In this document: positions 22,371 through 34,399 of the stretch, in pieces
Position numbering within the stretch: position 1 is the stretch's first letter
Layout of the letters: every line of letters starts with the position of its first letter
NCBI GenBank assembly: GCA_916048095.2
Contig: OU696585.1
Span: 2,092,371-2,156,370, forward strand
DNA: 64,000 bases
Origin: Sacculina carcini
Taxonomy: Eukaryota > Arthropoda > Thecostraca > Sacculinidae
Reading direction: 5' to 3'
Translations under genes and position numbers: made by a program
The notes under the pieces: model-generated
Told to the model about the DNA's origin: nothing
The model's database searches: none
Seen by the model: the letters and a program-made list of their open reading frames with translations, nothing else

Positions 22371-25300
22371 ATGAGTGTGCGCGAGCGCGGTTGTCCGAGA
22401 GATTCCGCCGTCTACAACCCGTCGTCTTCTTCCGATAAAGCCGTATCGTTCTTTTCGGCCGCTGATTGTGAAGACAAGGCGTCCACTCCGGAACAATCCG
22501 TTCAAGATGATGATGGTGTCGGTTTGAAGGGAGACTATGGCAACGTGGCTCTGCTGTTACTGCTCTACATGCTGCAGGCGAGTGCGTGTCTGCTCTGTGT
22601 ATTTATGTGTATATAAAGATTAACGGTCAAGGGCCTCAAGTGACAGCTGCTACACGGAAAGAAGTCGAAGCTTATTAACACACTCAAGTGTGCCCCGTGT
22701 AGTTCGCTGCCACCGCAGAATCGACCCTCTCCACGCTATGGCACCACAAGAACGGAATACGTATTAGAGAGGGCCACCTCCCCAGAATGCATGGCACCAC
22801 ACATGACTGATATCTGGTACCATCATTTACTGCTGGGTGGACATGGACTGTTCAATTATAGAATTCGCCCAAAGAAACTCTCCTCCGCCGGGTTATAAAT
22901 ATGTGAATACCTTTGTGTGTATGGGATGGCAGGGAATTCCGCTGGGACTGGGGGCCGCTGTGCCTTTGTTATTGCAGAACCGCGGCGCCAGCTACAGCGA
23001 ACAGGCCGGCTTCAGCTTGGCCTATTGGCCGTTCAGTCTCAAGCTGCTGTGGGCACCGATAGTTGACGCGCTCTACATCCGCCGATGCGGCCGTCGCAAA
23101 ACCTGGTTTGTGCCCGTGCAGTACGCTATCGGAGTGTTTCTTCTAGTGCTTGCCGGCAACTCTGATTGGTTGATGAGCGATGGCGGTGCCAGCGGAGTGG
23201 ATGGCGTATACTCTGCGACCACAACTCCTACCGCTCTTGATAATTCGTCTCTGCCGTCGTTGGCGCTCAATTCAACTCATGAGACCCAGTCGCAGTCCCA
23301 ACAGGACAGGCCCAACGTGCCGCTGTTGACGGTCGTGTTTTTTGCGCTCAACTTTCTGGCGGCCACACAGGACATTGCCGTGGACGGGTGGGCGTTGACA
23401 ATTCTGCACCGGCGCAATATTGGCTACGCTAGCACGTGTAATATTGTCGGCCAAACGGGCGGATTTTTTCTGGGTTTTGTCGTGTTTGTGGCACTGGAGT
23501 CGGCCGACTTTTGCAACAATTATCTGCGAAGTCATCCCCAACCCACTGGCCTTGTGACCTTCTCAGGTGTGTCTGTATTTCTAGACGCGTTTTTGTCTAA
23601 CATCACCTCTTTTGTGATACATATATATCCAGCATAGACAACAACAGCAAATGATATGAGAACACATTCAAATGGTGAGCTGCTACATTTGTGTGTGTGT
23701 GTGTGTGTTTGTTTATGTGTGTACGAGTGGAGGCTTTGTGATATTCTGGGCGGTGATATTCTTGGTCGTCACCACACTGGTGATGTTGTTCAAGCGCGAG
23801 ACGTGCAGGTCCACGGAGCAACACAAGCAACACACCACCAGTCCTGCCACCAGCAAGGACTCCACTGATGTGGCAGACTCCAACACAGACTCCAGTGATA
23901 CGGCAGGCATTTTGCAGACCTATCTCCAACTGTGGCGCATCACACGTCTGTCTTCCATGCGAATTTTCATTGTTATTCTCCTCACACACAAGGTACATGC
24001 AAAGTTGTGGTATATTCATGCAATGTTTTGTGTGTAGACATCAATGACACTTGTGAGACCGATTGTATCTTTTCTGGGTGGCCAAAACTATTCCATTTGT
24101 TAACAGATTATTTACATTCACGAGAATCTCACCATGTTTGGCTGCTCTATAGAATATTTCTGCATTTCAGGCCACAACATTTACGGTAACGACCTCACTG
24201 ATTCTGCAGCAAGGCGTGCTATTTCCCGTGAAAACATCACTATCCCTCCCTTATAGGCATCTCACCTATTTCCAAGGGTACAACATCTAATCGGGGATCT
24301 CTACCTCTCCAAACTTTTCTCCAGCACGTCGGACAATATTAACTGCATCCAACATTGTATGAAACACAGACACAAAATTCCACGTCGGTCTAGAATGATC
24401 GATGAAGTTATCATCCGACTAAGAGCCGGACACACACACATCACACATAGACACTTGCTGAGCCGTGAGGACAATGAGGACACACCACCATTGTCTTACG
24501 CTTGACTTGACTACATATAATATGTCTCCAAGTACATCACTCTACAATATACATGCATATTATATAACAAATATATTTTTATTGAACCTCTTGGTTATGA
24601 GGAGTTGATGGAAACATTTTTGGGGCTTCAGCCCTCTGATCCCCCCTCTGGATCCGCCAGTGTATATACGTCTGTTCAATTTTGTCTATCATGCTCTTAG
24701 CTATACTGACACTTGCTTCGCATAATATATAAACATACATATTGTATTGTCTTGTTTTCATCCTGTCATCGCACCATTCAATATTTGGCGCTAAATCAAA
24801 TACACGTTGCTGCTCTTATTGATATCTTTCGGTTCACTTCTCTCTCATATGTATGTTTGTTTGTGTTTGTTTGAGCAGGTCGGGTTCGCAGCTTTTGATT
24901 CTATCACCTCGTTGAAGCTGCTGGAAGCTGGTGTGCCCCGGCAGAAAATGGCTATGCTTGCTGCGCCATTGACGTTATTGCATGTCCTGGTTCCGCTGAT
25001 GCTAAGTCGACGCGCTAATGGACCTCGACCGCTGTCGATGTGTTTGAACGCAGTGCCGTTTCGGTAAGCCGTTTCTGTCGCAGTGATGGCGTGTTTGTTA
25101 TATCCAGGGGACAAGGTTGCCTCACTCATGCTATTGAAACCTATATATATGAAACAGATCCTCTATCTGTCTGTCTCTCTGTCTGTCCCACCACTTGCCT
25201 TGGTCCATTTTCTGCCAGCTACTCCTCCGGAATATATCATAAAGCGGCGTAGAAAAGTCCCCAGCTTAATGAAGACCGAGGGGCTGCTCGTAACTGTATT

Positions 25301-27015
25301 TTGCCAAAGTCTAACCTCTATTATAATGGTGCTTTACTTATAATGAGGGCGACTGGTATTGCCTTTGGGGAAGAACTTTGGGACATAAGAACTCGCATCG
25401 GATCTGATCTGAATTATGTTGGAAATTATGTGGGAACCAGAGTGGAAAAGGTTGAGAGCCAATGTATGTTTATATATTTATTATGTTTATAAGCTTATAT
25501 ATGCTTGTGTGTCGTTTGTAGGTTGTTGATGGGCGTTTTGGTGGCCGTGTTTGTCTACTACACGCCGACATTTCGAGTTGCGGCGGCAGCTGGTAGCGAC
25601 GCCAGCGCCATCTACCCGTCCTCCTACTACTGGCTATGGTTGTTGATAGAGAGTGTCGAACAAATGACCAACTGCATCATGTACGTGCCGTTGGTAACGT
25701 TTTTTGCGCGCATCGCCGATCCGAATGTGGGTGGAACCAACATGACTCTGCTGACCACGGTCTTCAATCTGGGCAAGTGAAGAGGGTGTAATAGACAAAA
25801 GCCAAAACATATTTACAGACATAACGGATTACTTATTATATTACAGAGCCTCACACGACCATGGATCGCGAACGCGTAAAATACGTACAAATTGAACATA
25901 TCTCAACAACAGTGCTAAAGGTTAAATGTTGAAGGTAAAGGCCTCAAGTGACAGCTGCTACACGGGAAGAAGTCGAAGCTTATGAACACACACAGATGTG
26001 TCCCGTGCAGCTCGCTGCCACCGCAGAACCGACCCTCTCCACGCTATGACCCCACAAGAACGGAAGACGTATTAGAGAGGACCACCTCCCCAGAACGCAT
26101 GACACAACACATGACTGATATCCGGTACCATCATTTACTACTGGGTGGACAGCGGCTGTTGGATTATATAATTCGCCCAGAGAAATTCTCTTCCGCCGGG
26201 ATTCGAACCACGGACCTTCCGCTTGTGAGGCGGTTGTGCTACCACTACACCACGGGGTCTAAAAATACTATATCAAACTGTGAAGTTTTTCTTCTAGAAA
26301 GATCGTACATTGTGGCCGTAACAACTGTGCTCTCTCTGTCTGTCAGCTGGCAGATGGCCCGCGTCGTTGGTGCTTTTGCTCATGGACAGACTGACGTGGT
26401 CTCATTGCAGCAACAATACAAGTCTCTCATGTCACTCGAAGTCACTCAAACAAGTGCGTTCTTATTTGTCTCCTCTTTCTGCTTGACTCTTCATAAATCT
26501 TTTTAATTTTTGTGTGCAAAATTGTTTATCTGTGTATGAAAATTGATGCAAAAATTGACTTTGTTCTTTTTAACGTTTCAATATAATTTTAATAATATAA
26601 TTTGATGAATAATATAATTTTAATAATATAATTTGATGAATAATATAATTTTAATAATATAATTTGATGAATGATATAATTTTAATACTTTATGATAATA
26701 TTTATTATTCTAAACTTTGAATAAACAAATTTTTAACATTTAAATGAATTTTAAGAACTTAAATAAATAACATAATTGATAATTTTGAAAATTTTCATTT
26801 TTTACGCAGTGGTCGTTTGTTGTGTTTGATGTGTTCATATTTAGTCTTGTCAGGCGGGCGGAGGTTCATGTATTATTGACGTGGACGGTTATTATGTGGA
26901 GTCGGCATGCTGTTGTGTGCTGGGCATCATATGGCTGTTTTGCGTACGACGACGCATGAAGCGATTGCAATTACTTGACGTATCGGCGTGGCGGTGTCCT
27001 TTGCCTCATGACTAG
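22371..27015 (+). CDS. SLC33A1: Acetyl-CoA transporter (AT-1 / SLC33A1 family), copy B, 7 exons
   Basis: Tandem paralogue of the copy-A gene. Exons: 22371-22577, 22933-23566, 23733-23992, 24879-25063, 25522-25772, 26298-26453 and 26864-27015, with every exon the same length as in A and an open 614-codon frame. The few amino-acid changes I see cluster in the loop after NSDW (M/L, N/D, N/Y, later P/L), in exon 3 (E/D), exon 4 (R/K) and exon 6 (Y/S, H/Q, L/F). The core signatures (ATQDIAVDGWAL, GGTNMTLL, DGYYVES) are unchanged. Both GC donors are preserved. AATAAA lies at 27120. Frame retention while adjacent TEs decay suggests constraint on both copies, or alternatively that they are two alleles laid end to end by the assembler. 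Confidence 0.88.
22633..22893 (-). mobile_element. tRNA-derived SINE, 5'-truncated (copy B)
   Basis: Copy-B counterpart of 10683-10943; same truncation point, so it predates the duplication. Confidence 0.85.
24170..24503 (+). pseudogene. Decayed LINE RNase H-domain fragment (copy B)
   Basis: Copy-B counterpart of 12236-12570, with the same internal stop after ITIPPL and slightly different substitutions. Confidence 0.6.
25940..26261 (-). mobile_element. Full-length tRNA-Val-like SINE (copy B)
   Basis: Copy-B counterpart of 14167-14488, with intact B box GGTTCGAATCC. Confidence 0.9.
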
Positions 27016-27401
27016 CTACTTATGACTAGTTACTCATGACTAGACGTTAGTCACGCGGTGTACAGGCAGTGACCACGCGATACATCTGGTGTAGAATATT
27101 TTCCGATGTTTGCTGATGAAATAAACTATACAATATTAGTGCGTATGCACACGTCGAATGTAGTCATATGATACAGCAGACGATGAAATGAATATGCACT
27201 AAATCACATGGAGTGAACAACCGCAATACTGAATACTATTTATCCCGCGAAACTTCAGAGCTCAAAACAGGATAACTCGAAGCACCTATATGCACCGTTC
27301 TTACATACTCAAACAAGACTCCTAAATCTAAACTCATATTTCATGAAACTAAATGCGTCAACCAGTGCTGCGCATACAGCCACGCACGCATTCAGAAACA
27401 C

Positions 27402-27879
27402 TAGCGGAAAATCTCGCGCACATTTCGCTCTCACACTTTGGTTTAACAATGTCAAATTGTACAAAATTAATGCTGAAACTTGATTTCGGAAGCTATAAGA
27501 ATAAATGATGTGTCATTACCTCACCTTATATTGCGAAAGCAAATTTTTCGGTGAATCGTCCGCAGATGTAGAGCGGACGACTCTTCCAGGAGAGGCAATC
27601 TGTAGATATTGTGAAAAAACGAGGAAATGGGAAGAGAAGGAGGAATGTTTATGAGAATTGAAGGAAAAAGAGGCGAGGATGCTGGTCGATGAACCAAGCA
27701 GCGAAGACGAGAATCACACAAGAAACTTTACCTTTCGATTACAAAACAGAATAAACAACACATCCAACCGACGAAAATCTAGCAACGACTTACCAGAGCG
27801 ACAAGCAAACAGTGTATGAGTCACGAACGAACGCTGACTCAACCTGGCACGTGTTAAAGAGACGCGTGAATGCCTGCAG
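27402..27879. other. Unique sequence right of the duplication
   Basis: Single-copy flank after the B unit. No convincing coding exon. It leads into the promoter-like cluster at 27880. Confidence 0.5.
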
Positions 27880-27970
27880 TGACGTCAGATGTCACGTGAC
27901 CTACATAGAACCAATCACAGGCCGCGAAACGAACACATACAAACGAACACGGCAAAACCAGCAAACGAAG
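27880..27970 (+). promoter_or_regulatory. Promoter-like cluster: CRE, CLEAR/USF E-box, CCAAT; possible 5' UTR exon
   Basis: Within 40 bases lie TGACGTCA (27880-27887, full CRE palindrome), GTCACGTGAC (27891-27900, palindromic E-box) and CCAATCA (27911-27917). A further CACGTG is at 27849. About 50 bases on, CGAAG/GTAACC near 27970 could be the donor of a non-coding first exon. The next gene downstream on the + strand is the TTLL4-like gene starting at 30959, so I suggest this is its promoter. The arrangement is seen; the assignment is inference. Confidence 0.4.
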
Positions 27971-28321
27971 GTAACCAACAATATTTTATTCTATTACACT
28001 TGCCACTTAACGACAAAGCCTCAAAATAAGTAACAATATTCTTAACGTGCGAGCATTTGATGTGTACTACAAAATACCTAGGTATTTACAGGAAGTCTTG
28101 GTCGCCCGATTAGACGTTAGCTGAAATACAATTATGACGCAGAGTGTTCGGGTGCAATTCGTTGAATTTGGATTTGGTGGATTTCTTCTGTCGGCTCGTG
28201 GTGGTTGGTTTCGTTCAGTTTATTGGTTGTTTTTATGCAGATACTGATTATTTTTTACGATGAAATAGTAGTTCTTGAATGTGAAACGAGGGTTTGTGGT
28301 CTGTTTGTCTAATTTATGGCT

Positions 28322-28386
28322 TGTACCATGCCCGCCCGTACCATGCCCGCCCGTACCATGCCCGTGCTGGCTTGTACCATGCCCGT
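28322..28386. repeat. 15-bp tandem repeat (GTACCATGCCCGCCC)
   Basis: Four imperfect units of GTACCATGCCCGCCC / GTACCATGCCCGTGC, flanked by a fifth degenerate copy. Too short and non-CRISPR-like to be more than a microsatellite-scale array. Confidence 0.75.
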
Positions 28387-28655
28387 GAGTTTGAAGCTTG
28401 ATCATCGTATTTTATTGGGTATTTTGAGTCATCCGTTGTGCGTCTTTTGCTTTTTTGACATTTTTTTATTTTTTTGCTTTGAATAAAAAAATAACTATTT
28501 ATTGTCTACAGATTGGGAACCCTTTCCTAATATTTTAAGGTCTAAGTTGAAAGTTTATAAACAATCCATACAATAAATACCATAAAAACGTGAATACTAT
28601 AAAAACGTTGAATTTGACGTATTTCCAAACTACAATATCAAAGTAATATATACTG

Positions 28656-28795
28656 ATGCTGCATTACAGCGTGGTATGTGGATTATGGCTCCACGTTAAA
28701 TGTGAGGACGCTTCAAATGAGGTGTACAAATTGGTCAACAGGAAGTATGTCAAAATAGTTAAATGGTATTGCGTGAAAGGTGACTTTGTAGCCAG
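28656..28795 (+). pseudogene. Possible LINE ORF1 PHD-like zinc-finger fragment
   Basis: Reads CGLWLHVKC followed by WYCVKGDF, the spacing and composition of the PHD-like finger found in ORF1 of CR1/jockey-type retrotransposons (C-x-x-W-x-H-x-x-C ... W-x-C-x-K). There is no intact upstream or downstream ORF. It could also be a host PHD exon, which I consider less likely. Confidence 0.35.
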
Positions 28796-29015
28796 AAAAT
28801 TTCTCCTCAGCATTGCTAGATTTGATAAGAGAGTTATCTAATTGGAATATAGAATCGGTAAAATAGAGGAAGTGGAAGATATTGGTTACAAATGCCTGAC
28901 AATAATGCAGCTTTTGTGGCGTTTAGCTCGCCACGGAGCGATACAAATTCACAATGTGAGTGCTTTAGACCGACTGTATTTGTGCACACAAGGAGATACA
29001 AGCAAGACAAGCACA

Positions 29016-29016
<1 letters not shown>

Positions 29017-29113
<97 letters not shown>
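29017..29113. repeat. Long (CA)n microsatellite
   Basis: About 48 uninterrupted CA units. Confidence 0.95.
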
Positions 29114-29114
<1 letters not shown>

Positions 29115-29329
29115 GGTCAAACACTCACACTCACACTCACGGACGGACGAACACAACACGACACACAGACATACACATAGCTGCACAGGATACTGCGCTT
29201 CTGGCAGGTACCGCCAGGTGGCGCGAGACGCGGTTTCACATGACACGCCACACTCTCAACAATGTCATATATTCCGTGTGTAATGGTTCATAGGGCTCAT
29301 ATACTCATATATGTTTGATTGGCGATTTC

Positions 29330-29445
29330 AATGCCTCCATATTGACTCATAGTAGAGGCTTTTATCATGGAATCATCACTATATGGAACGTTCTAGCTCG
29401 TGGCCCAGCGGAGGCCTCATGCATCAAATAATTCAAGTGCAGTCT
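29330..29445 (+). pseudogene. Degraded LINE pol C-terminal fragment
   Basis: Translates to SFYHGIITIWNVLARGPAEA followed by a stop and FKCSLD. This is the F-x-x-R-x-x-x-x-WN-x-L ... FK-x-x-LD signature that closes many LINE ORF2 proteins. Nearby LIGDFNA resembles the endonuclease GDFN motif. Highly decayed. Confidence 0.4.
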
Positions 29446-29819
29446 GGATATATATATTGGAATAAAATGAACTTCTAGATCGACTGTTTTGTGTAATATG
29501 CATAACTATGTTGGCCTATGTAAGTATATGCATAACTTGAGTAAGTAAGTAATACCAAATACGGTAAAAATGTTCTCAACGCTTCTTCAACTGAAAGTTA
29601 AAGTTCTACCAAATTATAGCAAATATTTCTATTATCTAAATATATTACAGTGTAAATGCCGCGTTGTCATGGCTACGTAAGTCAGCGATAATCGACAACA
29701 ATTACACACACTAATGCATCAATCTTGAACGGTCCAGCGCCATGCAAACAATATTCCCACAATTAATATTCACGTAACCTAAATTAGTACTTATAATATT
29801 ATGCTTGATTTATTAATCA

Positions 29820-29868
29820 ATCAATCAATTTATTTGATATAGCGCTTATATGTACAGAAGCGCGACAA
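29820..29868 (-). repeat. LINE/SINE-type 3' tail stem-loop
   Basis: On the minus strand reads GCGCTTCTG then AAGCGCTATATCAAATAAA followed by (TTGA)n. This is the conserved GCGC stem and TATATAAAT-like tail used as the 3' recognition end by many L2/CR1-type LINEs and their SINEs. Confidence 0.6.
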
Positions 29869-30089
29869 AATGAAAAAGGCAAACACAACGATGGAGTTAG
29901 ATATGTGACCACAGTATGCTGTCTGCTATACTGGATGCTTGAAGACAAACGTGTGTTTGTATGGCGTCGTAATATGAACGATTACGCGCGGAGATTGATG
30001 ACAAAAAGACACACATATGACACAAGAACAACAGACTTACCTCGATAAAACATAAAAAATAACAGAGCCATGCGACAGATAGCGACAGA

Positions 30090-30605
30090 CAGGTACATGT
30101 CATCAACAGACAGGTACAGGTATATGAGACAGACAGGTACATGTACATAAGACAGGCAAGTACAGGTACATAAGACAGACAGGTACAGGTACATGAGACA
30201 GACATGTACATAAGACAGACAGGTAAAGGTACATGAGACAGACAGGTACATGTACATAAGACAGGCAGGTACATGTACATAAGTCAAACAGGTACAGGTA
30301 CATAAGACAGACAGGTACATGTACACGAGACAGACAGGTACAGGTACACGAGACAGACAGGTACAGGTACATAAGACAGACAGTTACAGGTACATAAGAC
30401 AGACAGTTACAGGTACATGATACAGACAGGTACATGTCATTAACAGACAGGTACAGGTACACGAGACAGGTACAGGTACATAAGACAGACAGGTACAGGT
30501 ACATGAGACAGACAGGTACATGTACATAAGACAGGTAAGTACAGGTACATGAGACAGACAGGTACAGGTATATGAGACAGACAGGTACATGTACATAAGA
30601 CGGAC
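30090..30605. repeat. 23-bp minisatellite (GACAGACAGGTACAGGTACA)
   Basis: About 22 units of a 23-base motif built from GACAGACAGGTACAGGTACATAA, with TACATGTACA variants. Because 23 is not a multiple of 3 and the unit lacks stops, all three minus frames stay open and give Cys/Val/Tyr-rich artefact proteins. It lies directly upstream of the TTLL4-like start. Confidence 0.92.
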
Positions 30606-30958
30606 GGGTACAGTTACATGCCATCAACTTAGACGCCTAGTCACCAATAAGATTACATCATTTTTTGGATATGAAACTTTTTACGATCCGTAGTTGAATG
30701 GGCGATATAATTTTATTAATAATATTTTGATAATATTCCTAGATATAATACTTGGCTGATACATCGCTCACCCGGCTTGGGCTGCTAACTCCCGGGGGCG
30801 ATATGAATGTAATTTTGATTGATTTTTCCTTGCAAATATACATGCGCGATGTCATATATTTATACACACGGGCAATGTCTGTCTTGTGTATGAATTGTAC
30901 CATTTCGTACGCGTCGACTGTGCCTTTCTCATAGCACCGCCTCTCCAGCCAGTGAACC

Positions 30959-31708
30959 ATGTCCACACCGCCGCCGGTCACCGCCGCCGTCGCACAGACG
31001 TCTGGCGCTGTCGTTGGCAAGCGAGGCGTATCGACGTGTGCCCGAGTGCCGGCCGCCGATCAGCCAGACGCTCTCATCAAGCGTATCAAAGACGACAACG
31101 CGCCATCTGTGCGGCCAGAATTGCAACTAGCGGCGGTGTCTTCGTCGGTGGTTGTGTCGTGTAGTGTGCGAGTGACGCGTGCAGACGCGGTGGCACACAG
31201 TGTCTCCATGGCTCCCGCCTCGCTAGCCAATGGTGTGCGGCTGGCGCCAGCAGTCACCGTGGTGTGTGGTGGTGGTGTAGGTGGTGTAATGGTGTCGGCC
31301 GGTCGTGCTAGCGATTCAGACAACTACAGGTACTGCACACAAGTTCCGATTATTGGCTCTACACACTCACATACACACACATACACACACACACAAATAC
31401 ACATACACACATATACACATACATTTACTTTACCTTACACATATTACACTTTTTACTTTTCACAAACTTTGCTTTAATATACTTAAATTTAGACATAATT
31501 TCTCCCATTCACCAGAGAAAGCGTAACAAAACAGCGAGGGATCGAATAGATTTGGCCAGGCTAGATTAGCAGTAGGTTTATTTTCATGTTTTTTCAAATT
31601 TTATTTCTATTAATATTCTCCAAATAAATTAACAAAATATGGATTTGGAAGTCAGTGTGAACGCTATATAAACTGCATGATCGCAATATCCATGCATCTT
31701 GATCATCA

Positions 31709-31741
<33 letters not shown>

Positions 31742-34328
31742 CACACACACGCACAGGCTATAACATTAGAAAACAACAATTCATCACCTATTCGCTTAAA
31801 AAAACCACGTAGGTGTGTATGTATGCATGTATATACACGTGTGTGTGTGTGTGTGTGTTGTTTAATCGTTTTTGAGATATACGAGTATAAAGCGCGTTGC
31901 AAATATAATCAAATCTTGTAAATGTAATATATGTGTGTGTGCGGGGTAGTGATGTCAGTGGTGACGTCATAGCCAGTGGTGACGTAGTCGATGACGTCAC
32001 CAATGATGACGAATTCGACGACTTTGATGACGATAACAGCGATGATGACGATGTGGTGGACTCGTGTCAGCTGAGTGCCTTTGCCGACGGCGATGATTCT
32101 GCATCGGACTATGAAGGTGCCGTGCTCACACACACACGCACACACACACACACGTCGGTCCATATTGGTACCGGGGCTAAAAGGTGTCAGTTATGTGAAG
32201 AGAAATTAAATTTGTTGAAGTTACCGACATATTTTTATTTATCTGTTGATTGTTGTTATGTGTGTACTTATTTATTAATATTTTTCATTATTTATTGTTG
32301 GTTGTAATTTTGTTGAGTCGCGTGTTTGTTTATTTGTTTATTGTTGTTATTTATTGATTAGTGTGGGCGGAGTGACACAATATGAAGGCTTATCGGATGA
32401 GTTGTGTATTGTTATTTATTTATTGTTTTCTTTTCGAACTATCTTTATTTCTAGAATTCCTTACTTTTTGAATTCTCCTCGTTTCTACATCTTTTCGGCG
32501 ATATGGAACATGAGAAAAGTCACAGATCGAGATGAAATGAGACCGATAAGACAAGAGGAAGGAAGGGAACATGTTATGAAGCTCTTAATATCCCGGTGCA
32601 AAAATAGACATTTAAAAAGTACAGTTTTCCTTTTCAGACGAATATACATCTGGATGATAAATCACACAATTTGACTATCGCAGAGGTGAGAAATATATAC
32701 CGGGGAGTTTAGGCACAAATTGTATACGCACAGTGAGGGAGAGAGTGACAGGACAATTGGAGCCCAGCTCATTTACTCTACCACAACTAGCTGAGATGGC
32801 TCAGCTCGAGCTATGCGCATATAAACGAATATTCTGAACGCAAACACTCACACACACAGTCAAACGACCCTTTTTGTTACTTTGCTTCGTGTACTACTGT
32901 TCAGTTGAACTCTGTGGTGTAGTGGTAGCACACCCGCCTCACACAAGCGGGAGGTCTGTGGTTCGAATCCCGGCGGAGGAGAATTTCATTGGGCTAATTC
33001 TATAATCCAACAGCTCCTGTCCACCCAGCAGAAAATGATGGTACCAGATATCAGTCATGTGTTGTGTCATGCATTCTGGGGAGGTGGCCCTCTCTAATAC
33101 GTCTTCCGTCCTTGTGGTGCCATAGCGTGGAGAAGGTCGGTTCTGCGGTGGCAGCGAGCTGCACGGGACACACCTGTGTGTGTTCATAAGCTTCGGCTTC
33201 TTCCCGTGTAGCAGCTGTCACTTGAGGCGTTGAACCTTAAACTTTTAACCAGTTGTGGTGTGGCACTGGTACTGTGCAAATTGAAATGAGCCGCGAAAAA
33301 TGAAACTGCATGTCATGCCGAAATGATACTCTGACACGAAAATCGCCAGTTTTTGCTGGTTCTTGGCCGGTACAGTTTATACCTTGTCCACCATGAACAC
33401 GCCAACGATATAGTGTTATTGCTGTGGGACATTGTATAGAGTTAGCTCACACGCTTCACATATATCTGCTGAATTTTCATCTGAAATTGTACCCGATGGC
33501 GGCGCGGGAAATTCCCAGGTGAGGTGAATTGTTTGAGCGTTATTCGAGAGGTCGGTTTGTGTTCCGTGGCAACCGCTGTCTGTCGTGCCAGCTACGAAAA
33601 TATTTAATCTCTGTGTTTCCATCTATGAGTGGTCAAAAATTATGGACTAACTAGCGACAAATTCCGCGGTTCAAAACGTCGTGCGATTATTGTCGCTAGT
33701 AGATCTGTACTGCGAGCGTCTCATAACCTCGTTGTCAATTTTAGTGTGTGTGTGTGTGCGTTCTTATACCGTCTAACAACGTATATTTTACTTTGATTTA
33801 CGCGTACAGAATCACTCACAAATGCACACACACGTACACACACACACAAACATACACACACAAACACACACACACATACATACATAATGCAGCAGAATGC
33901 AAGCGTCAAATATACACGTTTCTACTCATCCCATTCTGATGTTTGTGTGTGTGTGTGTGTGTGTCACTCTTGCGAAATTTCTCAAATACGATTAGCAGAA
34001 ATGCGGAATGCGGTGGCATCCTCCCTGGGAAGTTTCGAGCAATTATTCAATTGAATGACATGATGTGATAAACAAACACACATAAAAACAATATCGGATT
34101 TACGAATAGTGTGAATGTGTTTGCATGTATGTCAGTGTGTGTGTGTGTATGTATGTGTATGTCAGTGTGTGTGTATGTATGTCAGTGTGTGTGTATGTGG
34201 TGTCATTAAGATGTATGTGCAATAGACACCTGGTACACGATGATTTATTAACAGACACAGATTTAGAGTGGCGCCGCTAAAATTGCGCGCTATTTTTAGC
34301 CTTCGCTGCCCAATTCTCACATGCACGC

Positions 34329-34399
<71 letters not shown>

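Larger units (their letters stand above)
15682..27401. repeat. Segmental tandem duplication, copy B (11.7 kb)
   Basis: Second copy of the 3658-15681 segment, about 300 bases shorter. Main differences: loss of about 45 bases in the first gypsy integrase tail (A 4577-4622), loss of about 150 bases in SLC33A1 intron 4 (A about 13500-13660), a shorter GT tract in intron 2, one fewer unit in the TGTATTTTGTATATT minisatellite, and loss of about 33 bases near the 3' end (A about 15489-15521). The transporter exons have identical lengths in the two copies. Confidence 0.92.

Noticed and set aside
28322..28386. CRISPR array
   Set aside because: Units are contiguous 15-mers without spacers, in a eukaryotic setting.
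28834..29293. Long open frames made of Cys/Val or Thr/His repeats over CA/GT tracts (also 34162-34635, 36931-37475, 60098-60714)
   Set aside because: A pure CA or GT dinucleotide has no stop codon in any frame, so such frames are guaranteed by composition and carry no family features.
29897..30627. Cys/Val/Tyr-rich proteins on the minus strand over the 23-bp minisatellite
   Set aside because: All three minus frames are open simultaneously because the unit lacks stops; the periodicity is that of the DNA repeat.
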